The notes: generated from the letters alone by a model not told the origin. 64,000 bases of DNA from Thiomicrospira aerophila AL3 (GCF_000227665.2 NZ_CP007030.1:868001-932000), one strand, 5' to 3'; positions 43,775 to 54,024 are shown, numbered from the stretch's first letter. A program made the numbers and translations.

Positions 43775-44425
43775 ATGCAACAAAACCACTCTGAATTAGC
43801 TGTTTCGCCACGTCAATATGATGATGAAATTGATTTGTTTGAGTTATTTGAGACGCTTTGGGCGCAAAAATGGCTGATTGCTGCTGTGACGGCTTTAACT
43901 GGTGTATTTGCTTTTCTGTTTGTATTGTTCGCACCTTCAAAAGCGGATTCGTATCAGGGGGAGGTATTGCTTGAAGTGGCTACCGTGCAAATGTTATCCG
44001 GGCAGTCAGCTGAGGTCGTTACAGTTGAAGAACTTGCAGATTTGCATGCCATAATTCCCAAAATTGCAGGTGTGTCATCTTCGGTGAATCGAGGTGATAG
44101 TAAGGTTGTTACATTATCGTTTGGTCATCATTCAAAAGAAAATGTTGAGTCAAGGTTAATCGGCGCGGTCGAAATTATTCAGGCTAGGCATGAGTTGCTT
44201 CTTTCACGGATGCAAAATATTGCACTGATTCAGCCAACGACGCAGGTTGGTGAGATTTCGTTAGCACTGGTTTCGCCCAAACAAAATCGCTTAGATAAGC
44301 TTAATCTCATTCTTGCAGTCGGTTTAGTATTAGGCTTAATGCTAGGCGTGTTTATCGCGCTTATTCGTTCCGCTATTCAAAAGCGTCGAGCTAAACTGAA
44401 TGAGTCAAGCCCGTCCGTAAGTTAA
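43775..44425 (+). CDS. wzz: Chain-length determinant, Wzz family, short
   Basis: 217 residues. DEIDLFELFETLWAQKWLIA is the Wzz N-terminus, followed by a first membrane helix (about 40-58) and a second near the end (LILAVGLVLGLMLGVFIALI). The periplasmic part is only about 110 residues, against over 200 in E. coli WzzB, so it is an unusually short version. ATG 43775 follows AGGAGA at the right spacing; an upstream ATG at 43745 lacks one. Confidence 0.82.
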   Translation: MQQNHSELAVSPRQYDDEIDLFELFETLWAQKWLIAAVTALTGVFAFLFVLFAPSKADSYQGEVLLEVATVQMLSGQSAEVVTVEELADLHAIIPKIAGVSSSVNRGDSKVVTLSFGHHSKENVESRLIGAVEIIQARHELLLSRMQNIALIQPTTQVGEISLALVSPKQNRLDKLNLILAVGLVLGLMLGVFIALIRSAIQKRRAKLNESSPSVS

Positions 44426-44670
44426 TTCGACAAGGTTTATATTATGTTTTAACGGGTGAATCACCCATTGATGAGACTGCGGACGAAGGGCTGGATTCTG
44501 TGGGCATCAAAATGAGCCTAGCGGAATTGTATGCTTTTTTTGTGGAGGCTGTTTCTCAGTATCAGCAGCTTGAGGCGGCAAAGGTTTGATAGTCCGCGTC
44601 CGCCGTGATGTATTTTGAAAAGCCGGATTCAGTCCGGCATTTTTATAGGGTTTGTTAAGGACTGGGTTGT
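44426..44670. other. Remnant region and terminator between wzz and rmlB copy 2
   Basis: A frame around 44480-44589 reads GLDSVGIKMSLAELYAFFVE and ends KV-stop; it looks like the tail of a lost gene that I cannot identify. The hairpin GCCGGATTCAGTCCGGC at 44622-44638 with TTTT follows. Confidence 0.5.
44622..44644 (+). terminator. Terminator upstream of rmlB copy 2
   Basis: GCCGGA / TCCGGC stem, loop TTCAG, then ATTTTTA. Same family as the three terminators in the TA modules. Confidence 0.82.
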
Positions 44671-45831
44671 ATGAATATTTTAGTGACCGGTGGTTCGGGT
44701 TTTATTGGCTCGGCTTTGATTCGTTTTTTGATTGCTCACACCGAGCATCAGGTGATGAATCTGGATAAGCTGACCTATGCCGCGAATCCGGCGGCGTTGG
44801 CTGAGGTTGAATCAGATCCGCGTTATCGTTTCCGACAGTTGGATATTTGTGACGCTGCCGGGGTGGCACAGGTTATGGCGGAGTTTGAGCCGGATTGGGT
44901 GATGCATTTGGCGGCCGAGTCGCATGTTGACCGTTCGATTGCCGGACCGGCTGAGTTTATTCAAACCAATATTGTCGGCACCTATAACTTGCTGGAGCAG
45001 GCACGCGCCTATTGGTCTAAGCTGGCTGCGGATAAAAAAGCCGATTTTCGTTTTCATCATATTTCGACTGATGAGGTCTATGGTGACTTGCCGCACCCGG
45101 ACGAGCTAGATCGCCACGCTGCGCTCTCGATGACTAACCCTGTCATTGCGAAGAGCGAAAGCGAGGTGGCAATCTCCAGCGAAGCAATCTCTAAAGTGCA
45201 ACGGCTACCCTTGTTCACCGAACAAACCGCTTATGCACCGAGTTCGCCTTATAGCGCCAGTAAGGCGGGTTCAGATCATTTGGTGCGTGCTTGGCATCGT
45301 ACTTATGGTTTGCCGGTGGTGGTGTCGAACTGCTCGAACAATTACGGGCCTTATCAGCATCGTGAAAAACTGATTCCGCAGACGATTTGGAATGCGTTGC
45401 AGGGCAAGCCGATTCCGCTGTATGGGCGTGGCCAACAAATTCGTGATTGGTTGTATGTGGACGATCATGTGCGTGGGTTATACCGGGTGGTGTCAAGCGG
45501 TCAGCCGGGGCAAACTTATAATATTGGCGGTCATAATGAAAAGCGCAATCTGGAGGTGGTCAAGGCGATTTGTGCGCTATTAGAAGAGATGGCACCGAGC
45601 GAGCTGAATCCAAATATTGACAGTTATTCCTGTGAGCCTGGCAGTGCCGACAGTTATCACGCATTGATTAAATTTGTCGCTGACCGCCCGGGGCATGATT
45701 TGCGTTACGCCATCGACGCAAGCAAGATTGAGGCGACCTTGGGGTGGCGACCAAGCGAAACCTTTGAATCGGGGCTTCGTAAGACAGTGCGATGGTATCT
45801 TGATAACCAGGCCTGTTGCCATCCTTCGTAA
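44671..45831 (+). CDS. rmlB: dTDP-glucose 4,6-dehydratase (copy 2)
   Basis: 386 residues, highly similar to the copy at 14494 (same NAD, Thr-Asp-Glu and Tyr-x3-Lys motifs). Two differences stand out. About 31 residues from a dispersed repeat are inserted after DLPHPDE (45107-45205), close to the active-site STDEVYG segment. The protein also stops four residues after the palindrome-encoded QAC (45807-45815), where copy 1 continues for 14 residues. The insertion may impair activity. Why the genome keeps two copies is unclear. Confidence 0.9.
   Translation: MNILVTGGSGFIGSALIRFLIAHTEHQVMNLDKLTYAANPAALAEVESDPRYRFRQLDICDAAGVAQVMAEFEPDWVMHLAAESHVDRSIAGPAEFIQTNIVGTYNLLEQARAYWSKLAADKKADFRFHHISTDEVYGDLPHPDELDRHAALSMTNPVIAKSESEVAISSEAISKVQRLPLFTEQTAYAPSSPYSASKAGSDHLVRAWHRTYGLPVVVSNCSNNYGPYQHREKLIPQTIWNALQGKPIPLYGRGQQIRDWLYVDDHVRGLYRVVSSGQPGQTYNIGGHNEKRNLEVVKAICALLEEMAPSELNPNIDSYSCEPGSADSYHALIKFVADRPGHDLRYAIDASKIEATLGWRPSETFESGLRKTVRWYLDNQACCHPS
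45107..45205 (+). repeat. Dispersed repeat inserted in frame in rmlB copy 2
   Basis: GATCGCCACGCTGCGCTCTC plus GTCATTGCGAAGAGCGAAAG and GGCAATCTCCAGC are parts of the same inverted repeat family as 39551. Translated as [20 protein letters not shown] and following residues; copy 1 of rmlB lacks it. Confidence 0.88.
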
Positions 45832-45930
45832 TTGAAAGTCAACCTTCGTTATTGCGAACGAAGTGAAGCCTGAATCTCAAGATTACCATGGCTTTCAGCC
45901 TCGCGATGACCGAAAAGGTATGGCTTTGCG

Positions 45931-45959
45931 GTGACACCTGCGCTTTTCTTGCATATAAT
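45931..45959 (+). promoter_or_regulatory. Strong sigma-70 promoter
   Basis: GTGACA (45931-45936), 17-base spacer, TATAAT (45954-45959), one mismatch from consensus in total, 29 bases before the GGDEF-EAL start codon. Confidence 0.82.
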
Positions 45960-45988
45960 AAATTCTCGTCAATAATTAAGACTCATCC

Positions 45989-47731
45989 ATGTCTATTTCA
46001 TCTCAGTTGCAAAGGATTTTTGCAGACCAACCTCAGCTACAGGCTGCGCTTTTATCCAGCTTGGTAGACTATGCTCATGAGGCTGTGGGCCTGGTATCGG
46101 ATACTGGGCGTTTAATTCTGCTAAATCCAGCGTTTGAGGGGTTTTTAAAGTTTCCGGCTCAGGATTTACTTAATCGTCGATTATGGTTTTTACGTTCACT
46201 TAATGGACGGCGTGGAATCAGCTCTCAGGTGCAACAGGCTTTAATAGAACAAGGTGTATGGGCCGGGGAGTATCGGATTCAAACCGGCCTTTATGACTTT
46301 CGCGACATCATGTTAACCCTGGTAGATCTAGCGCAAAATCTTGATGCGCATTCTGGTGATGCAAGCTATACACTGGTTATTTTTCACGATCTGTCTCAGC
46401 AAAAACATCAGGAATTGCAGCTGAAACAACTCGCCAATTTTGACAAGATTACCGGCTTGCCGAGCCGCCAGTTATTTTCAGAAAAAGTGGAATGGCTCAA
46501 GCAAAATCAACAAAACTTTAAGTTTGGCTTGTTGTGTATTGATTTAGATGGCTTTAAGTTGATTAATGATCAATATGGTCATGACATTGGTGATAAGTTG
46601 CTAAAAAAAGTGGCGATGCGCTTAAGCAGCAAAATGCGCTCTGAGGATATTTTGTCGCGTTTTGGCGGTGATGAGTTTTTGGGCTTGGTGCACCATGTGC
46701 CAGATGATCCGCAGTTGCTGGCGATTTTATTGAACCGTTTGTTAGCCGCGGCCTCCGAACCCATGACGATTAATGGCATTAAGCTGCAGGTGTCTTGCAG
46801 TATTGGAGTGACGCTGGCAGATAATCATGCTTTTGAGAGTGTGGATATTTTATTGCGCCAAGCTGACCATGCCATGTATCAAGCCAAAATTGAGGGCAAG
46901 AATCGTTATCATGTATTTGATCCGGCGCAAGAGGCTTGGCAAAAAGAACGTCATAGTCATTTTAAACGTATGCGTGAAGCGATGCATTTGGATGAGTTGC
47001 GGGTGGTCTATTTGCCGATTGTGTCACTAAAAACTGGTGAATTGAAAGGGGCGGAAGCCTTAGTGCGATGGCAACATCCTGAACATGGACTTTTAGATCC
47101 GCGCCATTTTATGCCGATTATTGAAGATCACATGGTCGAGGTTGAGCTGGGTTGGTGGGTGATGGACCGGGTGTTGACCGACATGCAGCAATGGCAAACG
47201 CTAGGTTTTGATTGTCGGGTGAATGTGAATGTGTCGTCACGCCAATTGGAACAGGGCGATTTTAATGAGCGTCTATTTCATAAATTAAGCCACTTTAACG
47301 CCCCACAACCGTTTAAGTTAGAGTTAGAAATACTAGAGTCAGGCGTGTTTGAATCTTTGCCAGACTTATCCGGTAAGCTAAATGAGTTAAAGTCCCATGA
47401 CATTAGATTGGCGGTTGATGATTTTGGAACCGGCTATTCGTCTTTTGATTATTTACGCAAGCTCTCACTTGATTCGTTGAAAGTTGACCGTAGCTTTGTT
47501 GCCAACATGCTAGAAAGTGCTGAAGATCGTGCGATTTTAGCGAGTATGATCGCGTTGGGTCATGCTTTTCACTTAGATGTGGTGGCCGAAGGGGTGGAAA
47601 CCCTTGAACATGCCAAGCAGCTGCAAACCATGGGCTGTGATTATGCCCAGGGTTATGGGATTGCCAAGCCGATGCCTGCGAATGAGTTGATGGCTTGGGC
47701 AAAAACCTGGTCAATAGTCAGTTTTGGCTGA
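45989..47731 (+). CDS. PAS-GGDEF-EAL cyclic-di-GMP protein
   Basis: 580 residues. The N-terminal PAS-like sensor (LVDYAHEAVGLVSDTGRLIL) spans about 20-140. The GGDEF domain has an intact RFGGDEF at about 223-229, so diguanylate cyclase activity is possible. The EAL domain has GAEALVRWQHPE (EAL about 354), NVNVSSRQL and DDFGTGYSSFDYL, the catalytic residues of the phosphodiesterase. No membrane segment or signal peptide is seen, so it is cytoplasmic. It sits next to the polysaccharide locus but has its own promoter; a regulatory link to surface glycans is only a guess. Confidence 0.92.
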   Translation: MSISSQLQRIFADQPQLQAALLSSLVDYAHEAVGLVSDTGRLILLNPAFEGFLKFPAQDLLNRRLWFLRSLNGRRGISSQVQQALIEQGVWAGEYRIQTGLYDFRDIMLTLVDLAQNLDAHSGDASYTLVIFHDLSQQKHQELQLKQLANFDKITGLPSRQLFSEKVEWLKQNQQNFKFGLLCIDLDGFKLINDQYGHDIGDKLLKKVAMRLSSKMRSEDILSRFGGDEFLGLVHHVPDDPQLLAILLNRLLAAASEPMTINGIKLQVSCSIGVTLADNHAFESVDILLRQADHAMYQAKIEGKNRYHVFDPAQEAWQKERHSHFKRMREAMHLDELRVVYLPIVSLKTGELKGAEALVRWQHPEHGLLDPRHFMPIIEDHMVEVELGWWVMDRVLTDMQQWQTLGFDCRVNVNVSSRQLEQGDFNERLFHKLSHFNAPQPFKLELEILESGVFESLPDLSGKLNELKSHDIRLAVDDFGTGYSSFDYLRKLSLDSLKVDRSFVANMLESAEDRAILASMIALGHAFHLDVVAEGVETLEHAKQLQTMGCDYAQGYGIAKPMPANELMAWAKTWSIVSFG

Positions 47732-47749
47732 CCTAGTTTTATCACTGAT

Positions 47750-49336
47750 CTAGGACGCCAAGGGTGACAAAATCGTCGCGTGGCTGTCTGCTAGCATATC
47801 CGGATAGTCGAGGTTGTAATGTAAGCCTCGACTTTCTTGCCGAGCTTGCGCCGAACGTACCATTAATTTGGCCACCAAAGTTAAGTTGCGTAATTCAAGG
47901 GTATCGACATCCAGCAAATGATGACGATAAAACTCTTCGACCTCGGCCTCTAATGTATTAATACGACTTAACGCGCGCGCGAGTCGGCTATTGGTGCGCA
48001 CGATCCCAACATAATCCCACATCACCCGTCTGACCTCATCCCAGTCATGACTCACTAAGATACGCTCTTTGGCACGGCTGACTTTACTGGTATCCCAAGG
48101 CTTAGGGTTTTTGAGCGGTTGGGTGAGGGGTTTACTTAAAATATCTTGACGAGCAGCTTCTGCAAAGACTAATCCTTCTAACAACGAATTGCTGGCTAGG
48201 CGGTTGGCGCCATGCAAACCGGTATAGGCCGTTTCACCTATGGCGTATAACCTGGCTAAGTCTGTTTGACCTTGTAGATTGGTGACAACACCACCGCAAG
48301 TGTAATGGGCAGCCGGCACCACCGGTATCGGTTGTTGGGTCATATCAATGCCTACTTTCAAACAGCGTTGGTAAATGGTTGGGAAGTGGTTTTGCAAAAA
48401 CGCAGCGGGTTTATGACTAATATCTAAATACACACAATCTATGCCACGGGTTTTCATTTCTTGGTCAATAGCGCGGGCCACTACATCACGCGGTGCCAAT
48501 TCACCATCAGGATGGTATTTATGCATAAAGGCTTCGCCATTAGCTAATACCAGCCGACCGCCTTCACCACGCACCGCTTCAGAAATTAAAAACGAGCGGT
48601 CTTGCGGGTGGTATAAACAAGTGGGGTGAAACTGATTAAACTCCATATTGCCCACGCGACAGCCCGCACGCCAAGCCATGGCTATACCATCACCGGTTGA
48701 GGTGTCGGGATTGCTGGTGTAAAGATAGGCTTTGGAGGCGCCACCGGTTGCGAGTACGGTCACAGCTGCTTTGAGCGGAAAAATTTGTCCCGCAGCCTTG
48801 TCTAATACATAGGCGCCAATACATTCTTGGCGTTGGCGATCCAATAATAAATCTACCGTCATATGGTTAGGCAGTAGAGTGATATTGGGCGTGTTGTGAA
48901 CAGTTTGGATGAGGGTGTCGATAACGCTTTGGCCGGTGTGGTCGGCAGCGTGGATAATGCGTCGATAGCTGTGACCGCCTTCTTGGGTGAGGTGAAAAGG
49001 AAAGCTGCTATCCGGTTGCAGTGCCGGACTAAAGGGTACGCCCATTTGAATCAGTTCTTGAATCGCTTGGTGCGCATGTTCGGCGACAAATCGGACGGCG
49101 GGCTCTTCACATAAACCGGCACCGGCAATTAGGGTATCTTGCACATGGGCGTCCACACTATCAAAGGGGTCGAGTACGGCGGCAATACCACCTTGAGCAT
49201 ATTGAGAGCTGCCTTCATTTAGGCTCGATTTAGCGAGGACGGTGACGCGATAATGCTGGGCTAGTTTCAGCGCCAGCGATAACCCGGCAATACCACTGCC
49301 AATAATCAGAATGTCTGTATTCAAAAAATGCCTCAC
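47750..49336 (-). CDS. nadB: L-aspartate oxidase
   Basis: 528 residues. DILIIGSGIAGLSLALKLAQ is the FAD site, followed by NEGSSQYAQGGIAAVLDPFD, EAVRGEGGRLV and HGANRLASNSLLEGLVFAE of the family. It oxidises aspartate to iminoaspartate for NAD synthesis. The start is GTG at 49336. It is convergent with the GGDEF-EAL gene (18-base gap) and divergent from rseC. Confidence 0.95.
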   Translation of the reverse strand: MRHFLNTDILIIGSGIAGLSLALKLAQHYRVTVLAKSSLNEGSSQYAQGGIAAVLDPFDSVDAHVQDTLIAGAGLCEEPAVRFVAEHAHQAIQELIQMGVPFSPALQPDSSFPFHLTQEGGHSYRRIIHAADHTGQSVIDTLIQTVHNTPNITLLPNHMTVDLLLDRQRQECIGAYVLDKAAGQIFPLKAAVTVLATGGASKAYLYTSNPDTSTGDGIAMAWRAGCRVGNMEFNQFHPTCLYHPQDRSFLISEAVRGEGGRLVLANGEAFMHKYHPDGELAPRDVVARAIDQEMKTRGIDCVYLDISHKPAAFLQNHFPTIYQRCLKVGIDMTQQPIPVVPAAHYTCGGVVTNLQGQTDLARLYAIGETAYTGLHGANRLASNSLLEGLVFAEAARQDILSKPLTQPLKNPKPWDTSKVSRAKERILVSHDWDEVRRVMWDYVGIVRTNSRLARALSRINTLEAEVEEFYRHHLLDVDTLELRNLTLVAKLMVRSAQARQESRGLHYNLDYPDMLADSHATILSPLAS

Positions 49337-49420
49337 CGATTTGATTTTGCCAATATGGTAGCATAGAAGCTTGAATTTTGAATTGGATACCCTATTAACA
49401 ACTAATGAAACTAACAGACT

Positions 49421-49891
49421 ATGACTGAAGACTTAACCGCTTACGGCCAAGTTGTGCGAATTGACGGCGATTGGGCATGGGTGCAAACTCGGCGCGAGTC
49501 GGGCTGTCATTCGTGTCAATCGCAAGGCAGTTGTAGCACAGGTACCTTATCGCGTTGGCTTGCCCAATCAACTCAGCAGGATGTGCGGGTCGCGGCCATA
49601 CCAGGCCTGGTGGTTGGACAGCAAGTCGAATTACGCTTAGCGGGTAATCGGCTAGTGTGGCAGGCTTTTTTAGCCTATGGCGCGCCGCTGTTGGCATTTT
49701 TGGCGGCGGGGTTATTAGCCAGTTGGTTGTGGCCGAGTGCGGGGGAGTTTGTGATAATTTTAGGGAGCCTGCTAGGCTTAGGCTTGGCGTGGTGGGGCCT
49801 ATCCAAGTATCATCAACCCACAATGCCGGTAATTCACCGTGTTTTAGAAACCCAAAACGGACCTGAGAGGATGTATGAAACAAGCAATTAA
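49421..49891 (+). CDS. rseC: SoxR-reducing/RseC family protein
   Basis: 156 residues. Cys-rich N-terminus (GCHSCQSQGSCSTG) and two membrane helices (about 85-103 and 108-125), as in RseC. In relatives it modulates sigma-E signalling or SoxR reduction. It overlaps the serine protease gene downstream, the usual rseC-mucD pairing. A palindrome at 49601-49610 reads PGL. Confidence 0.9.
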   Translation: MTEDLTAYGQVVRIDGDWAWVQTRRESGCHSCQSQGSCSTGTLSRWLAQSTQQDVRVAAIPGLVVGQQVELRLAGNRLVWQAFLAYGAPLLAFLAAGLLASWLWPSAGEFVIILGSLLGLGLAWWGLSKYHQPTMPVIHRVLETQNGPERMYETSN

Positions 49892-51302
49892 ACAATTTTT
49901 AGTGTTGGGCTGTGTTGCCTTGCCGTTGTGGTTGCCAGTTAAGACCCTGGCCCAAGCACCGTCGTCCTTTCCAGACTTTACTCAATTAGTCGAGCAGAAT
50001 CATCAAGCGGTGGTCAATATTTCGACCACGCGCACTGAGCGGCGCAATGCTCCGCCGCAAGGACAAATTCCGCCTCAGTTTAGAGGGATGCCTGAGGAGT
50101 TTTTACGCCACTTTTTTGGTTTTGATCCGCGTCAAGAATCGCAACCCCGCCGTGGCCCAGAGCGTCGCGCTCAGTCAGTTGGTTCGGGATTTATTATCAG
50201 TGAAGACGGTTACATCCTTACTAACCATCATGTTATTGATGATGCCGACACGATTATTGTGCGTTTAAGCAACCGTAAAGAGTATCAAGCTGAGTTGATT
50301 GGCAGTGACCCTCGCACCGATGTCGCGTTGTTAAAGGTTGATGCGGAAGCTTTGCCGATCGTCCAAATTGGTAATTCTGACAATTTGCGGGTTGGAGCGT
50401 GGGTATTAGCCATTGGTGCGCCTTTTGGTTTGGATTACACCGTGACTAAGGGGATTGTTAGTGCCAAAGGGCGTAACCTGCCGGATGATAGTTATGTGCC
50501 CTTTATTCAAACGGATGTGGCGATTAACCCTGGTAACTCAGGTGGTCCGCTGATTAACCTGGATGGCGAAGTGGTCGGCATTAACGCTCAAATTTTCACG
50601 CGTAGTGGTGGCTTTATGGGCCTATCATTTGCAATTCCGATTGAAATTGCGATGAATGTGGTTGAACAATTACGTGAAACGGGGCAGGTGGCGCGTGGTT
50701 ATCTCGGGGTGCAGGTGCAGGAGGTGACCAGTGATTTAGCGCGTTCATTTAATATGGATTCGCCACGTGGTGCGTTGGTGGCGCAAGCCTTCCCAGGTTC
50801 GCCTGCCGAGCGTGCGGGGATTCAATCGGGTGATATTATTTTGAAGTTTAATGACAAACTCATTGAAAAATCGACTGATTTACCGCCAGCGGTAGGGATT
50901 ACGCCAATTAACAAAGAGTCAGAAGTATTGATTTTGCGTCAGGGTGAAGAAATCATTATTCGCACTCAGTTAGCGCCATTGGATGAAATGGCAAGTGGTA
51001 GCAGTCGTGCCGCCCCCGCTATGTCTAGTGAAGTGTTGAATGTGATGTTGCGCTTGGTAGATGAAGAACAGCTTAAAACGCTCAATATTCCGTTTGGGGT
51101 CGAGATTGAGCAGGTACGTGAAGGTTTAGCGAGTCGCAGTGGCCTGATCCAAGGCGATATTTTAGTGAGCATTAATTTTCAGCCATTACGCAGCATCGAA
51201 GATGTGGACAAAGCATTAAAAGCCGTTCCTGCTGGTCAATCAGTGCCTTTGCGGGTGATTCGTAATGGTCGCTCTAACTTTATTGCACTCACGCTTGAAT
51301 AG
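49875..51302 (+). CDS. mucD: DegP/MucD periplasmic serine protease
   Basis: 475 residues. Signal peptide to about residue 27 (FLVLGCVALPLWLPVKTLAQ). The trypsin-like domain has NHHVID (His about 118), TDVALLK (Asp about 149) and GNSGGPL (Ser about 222), a complete triad. Two PDZ domains follow (RGYLGVQVQEVTSDLARSF; GVEIEQVREGLASRSGLIQG). It degrades misfolded envelope proteins. RBS GAGAGG precedes the ATG; a start at 49871 is in another frame. Confidence 0.95.
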   Translation: MKQAIKQFLVLGCVALPLWLPVKTLAQAPSSFPDFTQLVEQNHQAVVNISTTRTERRNAPPQGQIPPQFRGMPEEFLRHFFGFDPRQESQPRRGPERRAQSVGSGFIISEDGYILTNHHVIDDADTIIVRLSNRKEYQAELIGSDPRTDVALLKVDAEALPIVQIGNSDNLRVGAWVLAIGAPFGLDYTVTKGIVSAKGRNLPDDSYVPFIQTDVAINPGNSGGPLINLDGEVVGINAQIFTRSGGFMGLSFAIPIEIAMNVVEQLRETGQVARGYLGVQVQEVTSDLARSFNMDSPRGALVAQAFPGSPAERAGIQSGDIILKFNDKLIEKSTDLPPAVGITPINKESEVLILRQGEEIIIRTQLAPLDEMASGSSRAAPAMSSEVLNVMLRLVDEEQLKTLNIPFGVEIEQVREGLASRSGLIQGDILVSINFQPLRSIEDVDKALKAVPAGQSVPLRVIRNGRSNFIALTLE

Positions 51303-51361
51303 TCCGTTGCGCTGGTGCATTAGTTTAAATTAGCGTAAAATAATGCCAATTTTACCGGTTT

Positions 51362-51389
51362 GCCAGGCCTGTTACGTAGCAGGCCTGGT
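51362..51389. repeat. Paired palindromes forming a 26-bp inverted repeat
   Basis: CCAGGCCTG-TTACGTAG-CAGGCCTGG: two copies of the genome-wide palindrome face each other around a TACGTA centre, so the whole unit can fold into a long hairpin. It lies between the mucD stop and a terminator. Confidence 0.95.
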
Positions 51390-51396
51390 CAAGTAA

Positions 51397-51418
51397 GGGT
51401 GCAATCGCACCCTTTTTT
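51397..51418 (+). terminator. Rho-independent terminator after mucD
   Basis: GGGTGC / GCACCC stem with loop AATC and six Ts. It ends the rseC-mucD transcript 25 bases before the lepA start. Confidence 0.92.
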
Positions 51419-51442
51419 ATTGAGTTTTTGCTTGGAGTCCGC

Positions 51443-53257
51443 ATGTCGCAACCCTTATCTCACATTCGTAATTTTTCGATTATTGCCCACATTGACCATG
51501 GCAAATCGACCATTGCCGATCGCTTCATTCAGCATTGCGGTGGTTTAACCGAACGTGAGATGGATCAGCAGGTCTTGGATTCAATGGACATCGAGCGTGA
51601 GCGTGGTATCACGATTAAGGCGCAAAGTGTAACTTTATTGTACAAAGCTAACAATGGCGAAACCTATCAGCTTAATTTTATCGATACCCCCGGCCATGTT
51701 GATTTTTCCTATGAAGTGTCGCGCTCACTGGCGGCCTGTGAAGGCGCTTTGTTGGTGGTGGATGCGTCTCAAGGGGTAGAAGCTCAAACCGTAGCCAATT
51801 GTTATACCGCGATTGAGCAGGGGTTAGAGGTGATTCCGGTTTTAAACAAAATCGATTTGCCCGCGGCTGAACCTGAGCGCGTGAAACTCGAAATTGAAGA
51901 AATTGTCGGTATTGATGCGTCAGAGGCTGTGTCGGCCAGCGCGAAAGCGGGTATTGGTATTGTTGAAACCCTAGAAGAACTGATTAAAAAAGTTCCCGCG
52001 CCGGTGGGCGATTTGGACGCGCCGTTTAAAGCTTTAATTATTGATTCTTGGTTTGATAATTATCTGGGTGTGGTGTCGCTAGTGCGGGTGATTGATGGCA
52101 AAATTGCTAAAAAAACCAAAATGCGTGTCATGTCAACGGGTGAAGATTATGAAGTGACTGACGTGGGTATTTTTACCCCTAAACGCAGTCCGCAAGCCTT
52201 TTTAGGTGCCGGAGAGGTAGGCTATGTAATCGCTGGGATTAAGGATATTGATGGGGCACCTGTGGGTGATACCCTAACCGATGCGAAAAATCCAGTAGCA
52301 CAGCGGTTGCCAGGATTTAAACCGGTACAACCACGCGTTTTTGCCGGTTTATTCCCGATTAGCTCTGAGGATTATGAAGATTTACGTGAAGCCTTGCGCA
52401 AGTTACGCTTAAACGATGCGGCCTTGAATTTTGAACCTGAAACCTCGGAAGCCTTGGGTTTTGGTTTTCGTTGTGGCTTTTTGGGTATGCTGCACATGGA
52501 GATTATCCAAGAGCGTTTAGAGCGTGAATATAATCTCGATTTAATTAGCACCGCTCCAACGGTAGTTTATGAGTTGTTAACTAAAAAGGGCGAGGTTATC
52601 AAAATTGATAACCCGTCTGAACTGCCGGATGTGGGTACTATTGCTGAAATTCGTGAGCCGATTATTCAAGCCAATATTTTGGTGCCACAAGAGTATATTG
52701 GTGCGGTAATGAAGTTGTGTATTGATAAGCGCGGCGTGCAAAAAGCAATGAGTTACGCAGGTAATCAAATTTCGATTAGCTTTGAGTTGCCACTGAACGA
52801 GGTGGTATTAGACTTTTTTGACCGTCTTAAATCGAATACGCGCGGTTATGCGTCGATGGATTATGAATTTAAACGCTTTCAAGCTGATGATTTGGTCAAG
52901 GTCGATTTTTTAATTAATGGTGAGCCGGTAGATGCCTTGGCGGTGATTACGCACCGTTCGATGGCGGTGACGCGCGGTAAAGAAATGATTGAAAAATTGA
53001 AAGATATTATTCCACGCCAAATGTTTGAAGTGGCGATTCAAGCGGCGATTGGTGGCAAGGTGATAGGACGTACCAACGTGAAGGCTATGCGCAAAAACGT
53101 CTTGGCTAAATGTTATGGTGGTGACGTATCGCGGAAAAAGAAATTGCTAGAGAAGCAAAAAGAAGGTAAAAAACGCATGAAGACAATCGGCCGCATTGAG
53201 CTGCCGCAAGAAGCCTTTATGGCCGTGTTAAATACCGGAGGCGGTGATAAACAATGA
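51443..53257 (+). CDS. lepA: Elongation factor 4 (LepA)
   Basis: 604 residues from ATG 51443, chosen because GGAG precedes it at good spacing (TTG 51428 is in frame upstream). G-domain motifs [19 protein letters not shown] and NKIDLP; C-terminal [20 protein letters not shown]. Ribosome-associated GTPase. No CAGGCCTG palindrome occurs in lepA, lepB, rnc or era. Its stop overlaps lepB (ATGA). Confidence 0.98.
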   Translation: MSQPLSHIRNFSIIAHIDHGKSTIADRFIQHCGGLTEREMDQQVLDSMDIERERGITIKAQSVTLLYKANNGETYQLNFIDTPGHVDFSYEVSRSLAACEGALLVVDASQGVEAQTVANCYTAIEQGLEVIPVLNKIDLPAAEPERVKLEIEEIVGIDASEAVSASAKAGIGIVETLEELIKKVPAPVGDLDAPFKALIIDSWFDNYLGVVSLVRVIDGKIAKKTKMRVMSTGEDYEVTDVGIFTPKRSPQAFLGAGEVGYVIAGIKDIDGAPVGDTLTDAKNPVAQRLPGFKPVQPRVFAGLFPISSEDYEDLREALRKLRLNDAALNFEPETSEALGFGFRCGFLGMLHMEIIQERLEREYNLDLISTAPTVVYELLTKKGEVIKIDNPSELPDVGTIAEIREPIIQANILVPQEYIGAVMKLCIDKRGVQKAMSYAGNQISISFELPLNEVVLDFFDRLKSNTRGYASMDYEFKRFQADDLVKVDFLINGEPVDALAVITHRSMAVTRGKEMIEKLKDIIPRQMFEVAIQAAIGGKVIGRTNVKAMRKNVLAKCYGGDVSRKKKLLEKQKEGKKRMKTIGRIELPQEAFMAVLNTGGGDKQ

Positions 53258-54024
53258 ATTTTGAATTAATTTTAGTCCTCGCGACGGTGATTACCGGCGT
53301 ACTGGTGTTGCTTGATCGCATGGTGTGGAAGAAAAAACGCGAGCAGTCGGCTGTCACTCAAAATGTCCCGGTGTTAATTGAATATGCGCGTTCATTATTT
53401 CCGGTATTTTTAATTGTCTTGGTATTGCGCTCGTTTATTATCGAGCCGTTTCGGATTCCATCGGGCTCAATGTATCCTACCCTTGAAATTGGTGACTTTA
53501 TTGTCGTAAACAAATATTCCTATGGCGTGCGTTTACCCGTATTGCAAAGTCGGGTGATTCCATTAGGGAATCCAGAACGTGGCGATGTCGCTGTGTTCCG
53601 TTATCCATTGGATCCAAATGTCGATTACATCAAGCGGATTATTGGCGTGCCGGGCGATCGTATTGCCTATATTGATAAAGTGTTGTATTTAAATGGTGAG
53701 CCGTTACCACAAGAACCCCTTGGCCGTTACATTGGCTTAAACTCTGGTTCAGTGATGACCGGTGCGCGCCATTTACGTGAAACCTTACCGGATGGGCGCA
53801 GCTATGAAATTTTGATTGATCAAGATCGTCGTGGCATGAATATTTATGATGTGGTGGTGCCAGAGGGCTATTATTTTGCTATTGGTGATAACCGTGATCA
53901 TAGTGCCGATAGTCGGAGCTGGGGCTTGGTATCGGAAGAGTTTTTAAAGGGGCGGGCCTTTGCGATTTGGATGAATTGGGATCAAGGCTTGCAATGGAGC
54001 CGAATTGGCCGAGGGATTGAGTAA
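53254..54024 (+). CDS. lepB: Signal peptidase I
   Basis: 256 residues. N-terminal membrane helix, second segment [14 protein letters not shown], catalytic Ser in [13 protein letters not shown], catalytic Lys in [12 protein letters not shown], and [14 protein letters not shown] near the end. Cleaves Sec and Tat signal peptides. Stop and next start overlap (TAATG). Confidence 0.97.
   Translation: MNFELILVLATVITGVLVLLDRMVWKKKREQSAVTQNVPVLIEYARSLFPVFLIVLVLRSFIIEPFRIPSGSMYPTLEIGDFIVVNKYSYGVRLPVLQSRVIPLGNPERGDVAVFRYPLDPNVDYIKRIIGVPGDRIAYIDKVLYLNGEPLPQEPLGRYIGLNSGSVMTGARHLRETLPDGRSYEILIDQDRRGMNIYDVVVPEGYYFAIGDNRDHSADSRSWGLVSEEFLKGRAFAIWMNWDQGLQWSRIGRGIE

Noticed and set aside
51362-51389. The paired palindromes as the mucD terminator by themselves
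   Set aside because: No T-run follows the second copy; the nearby GGGTGC hairpin with six Ts explains termination.
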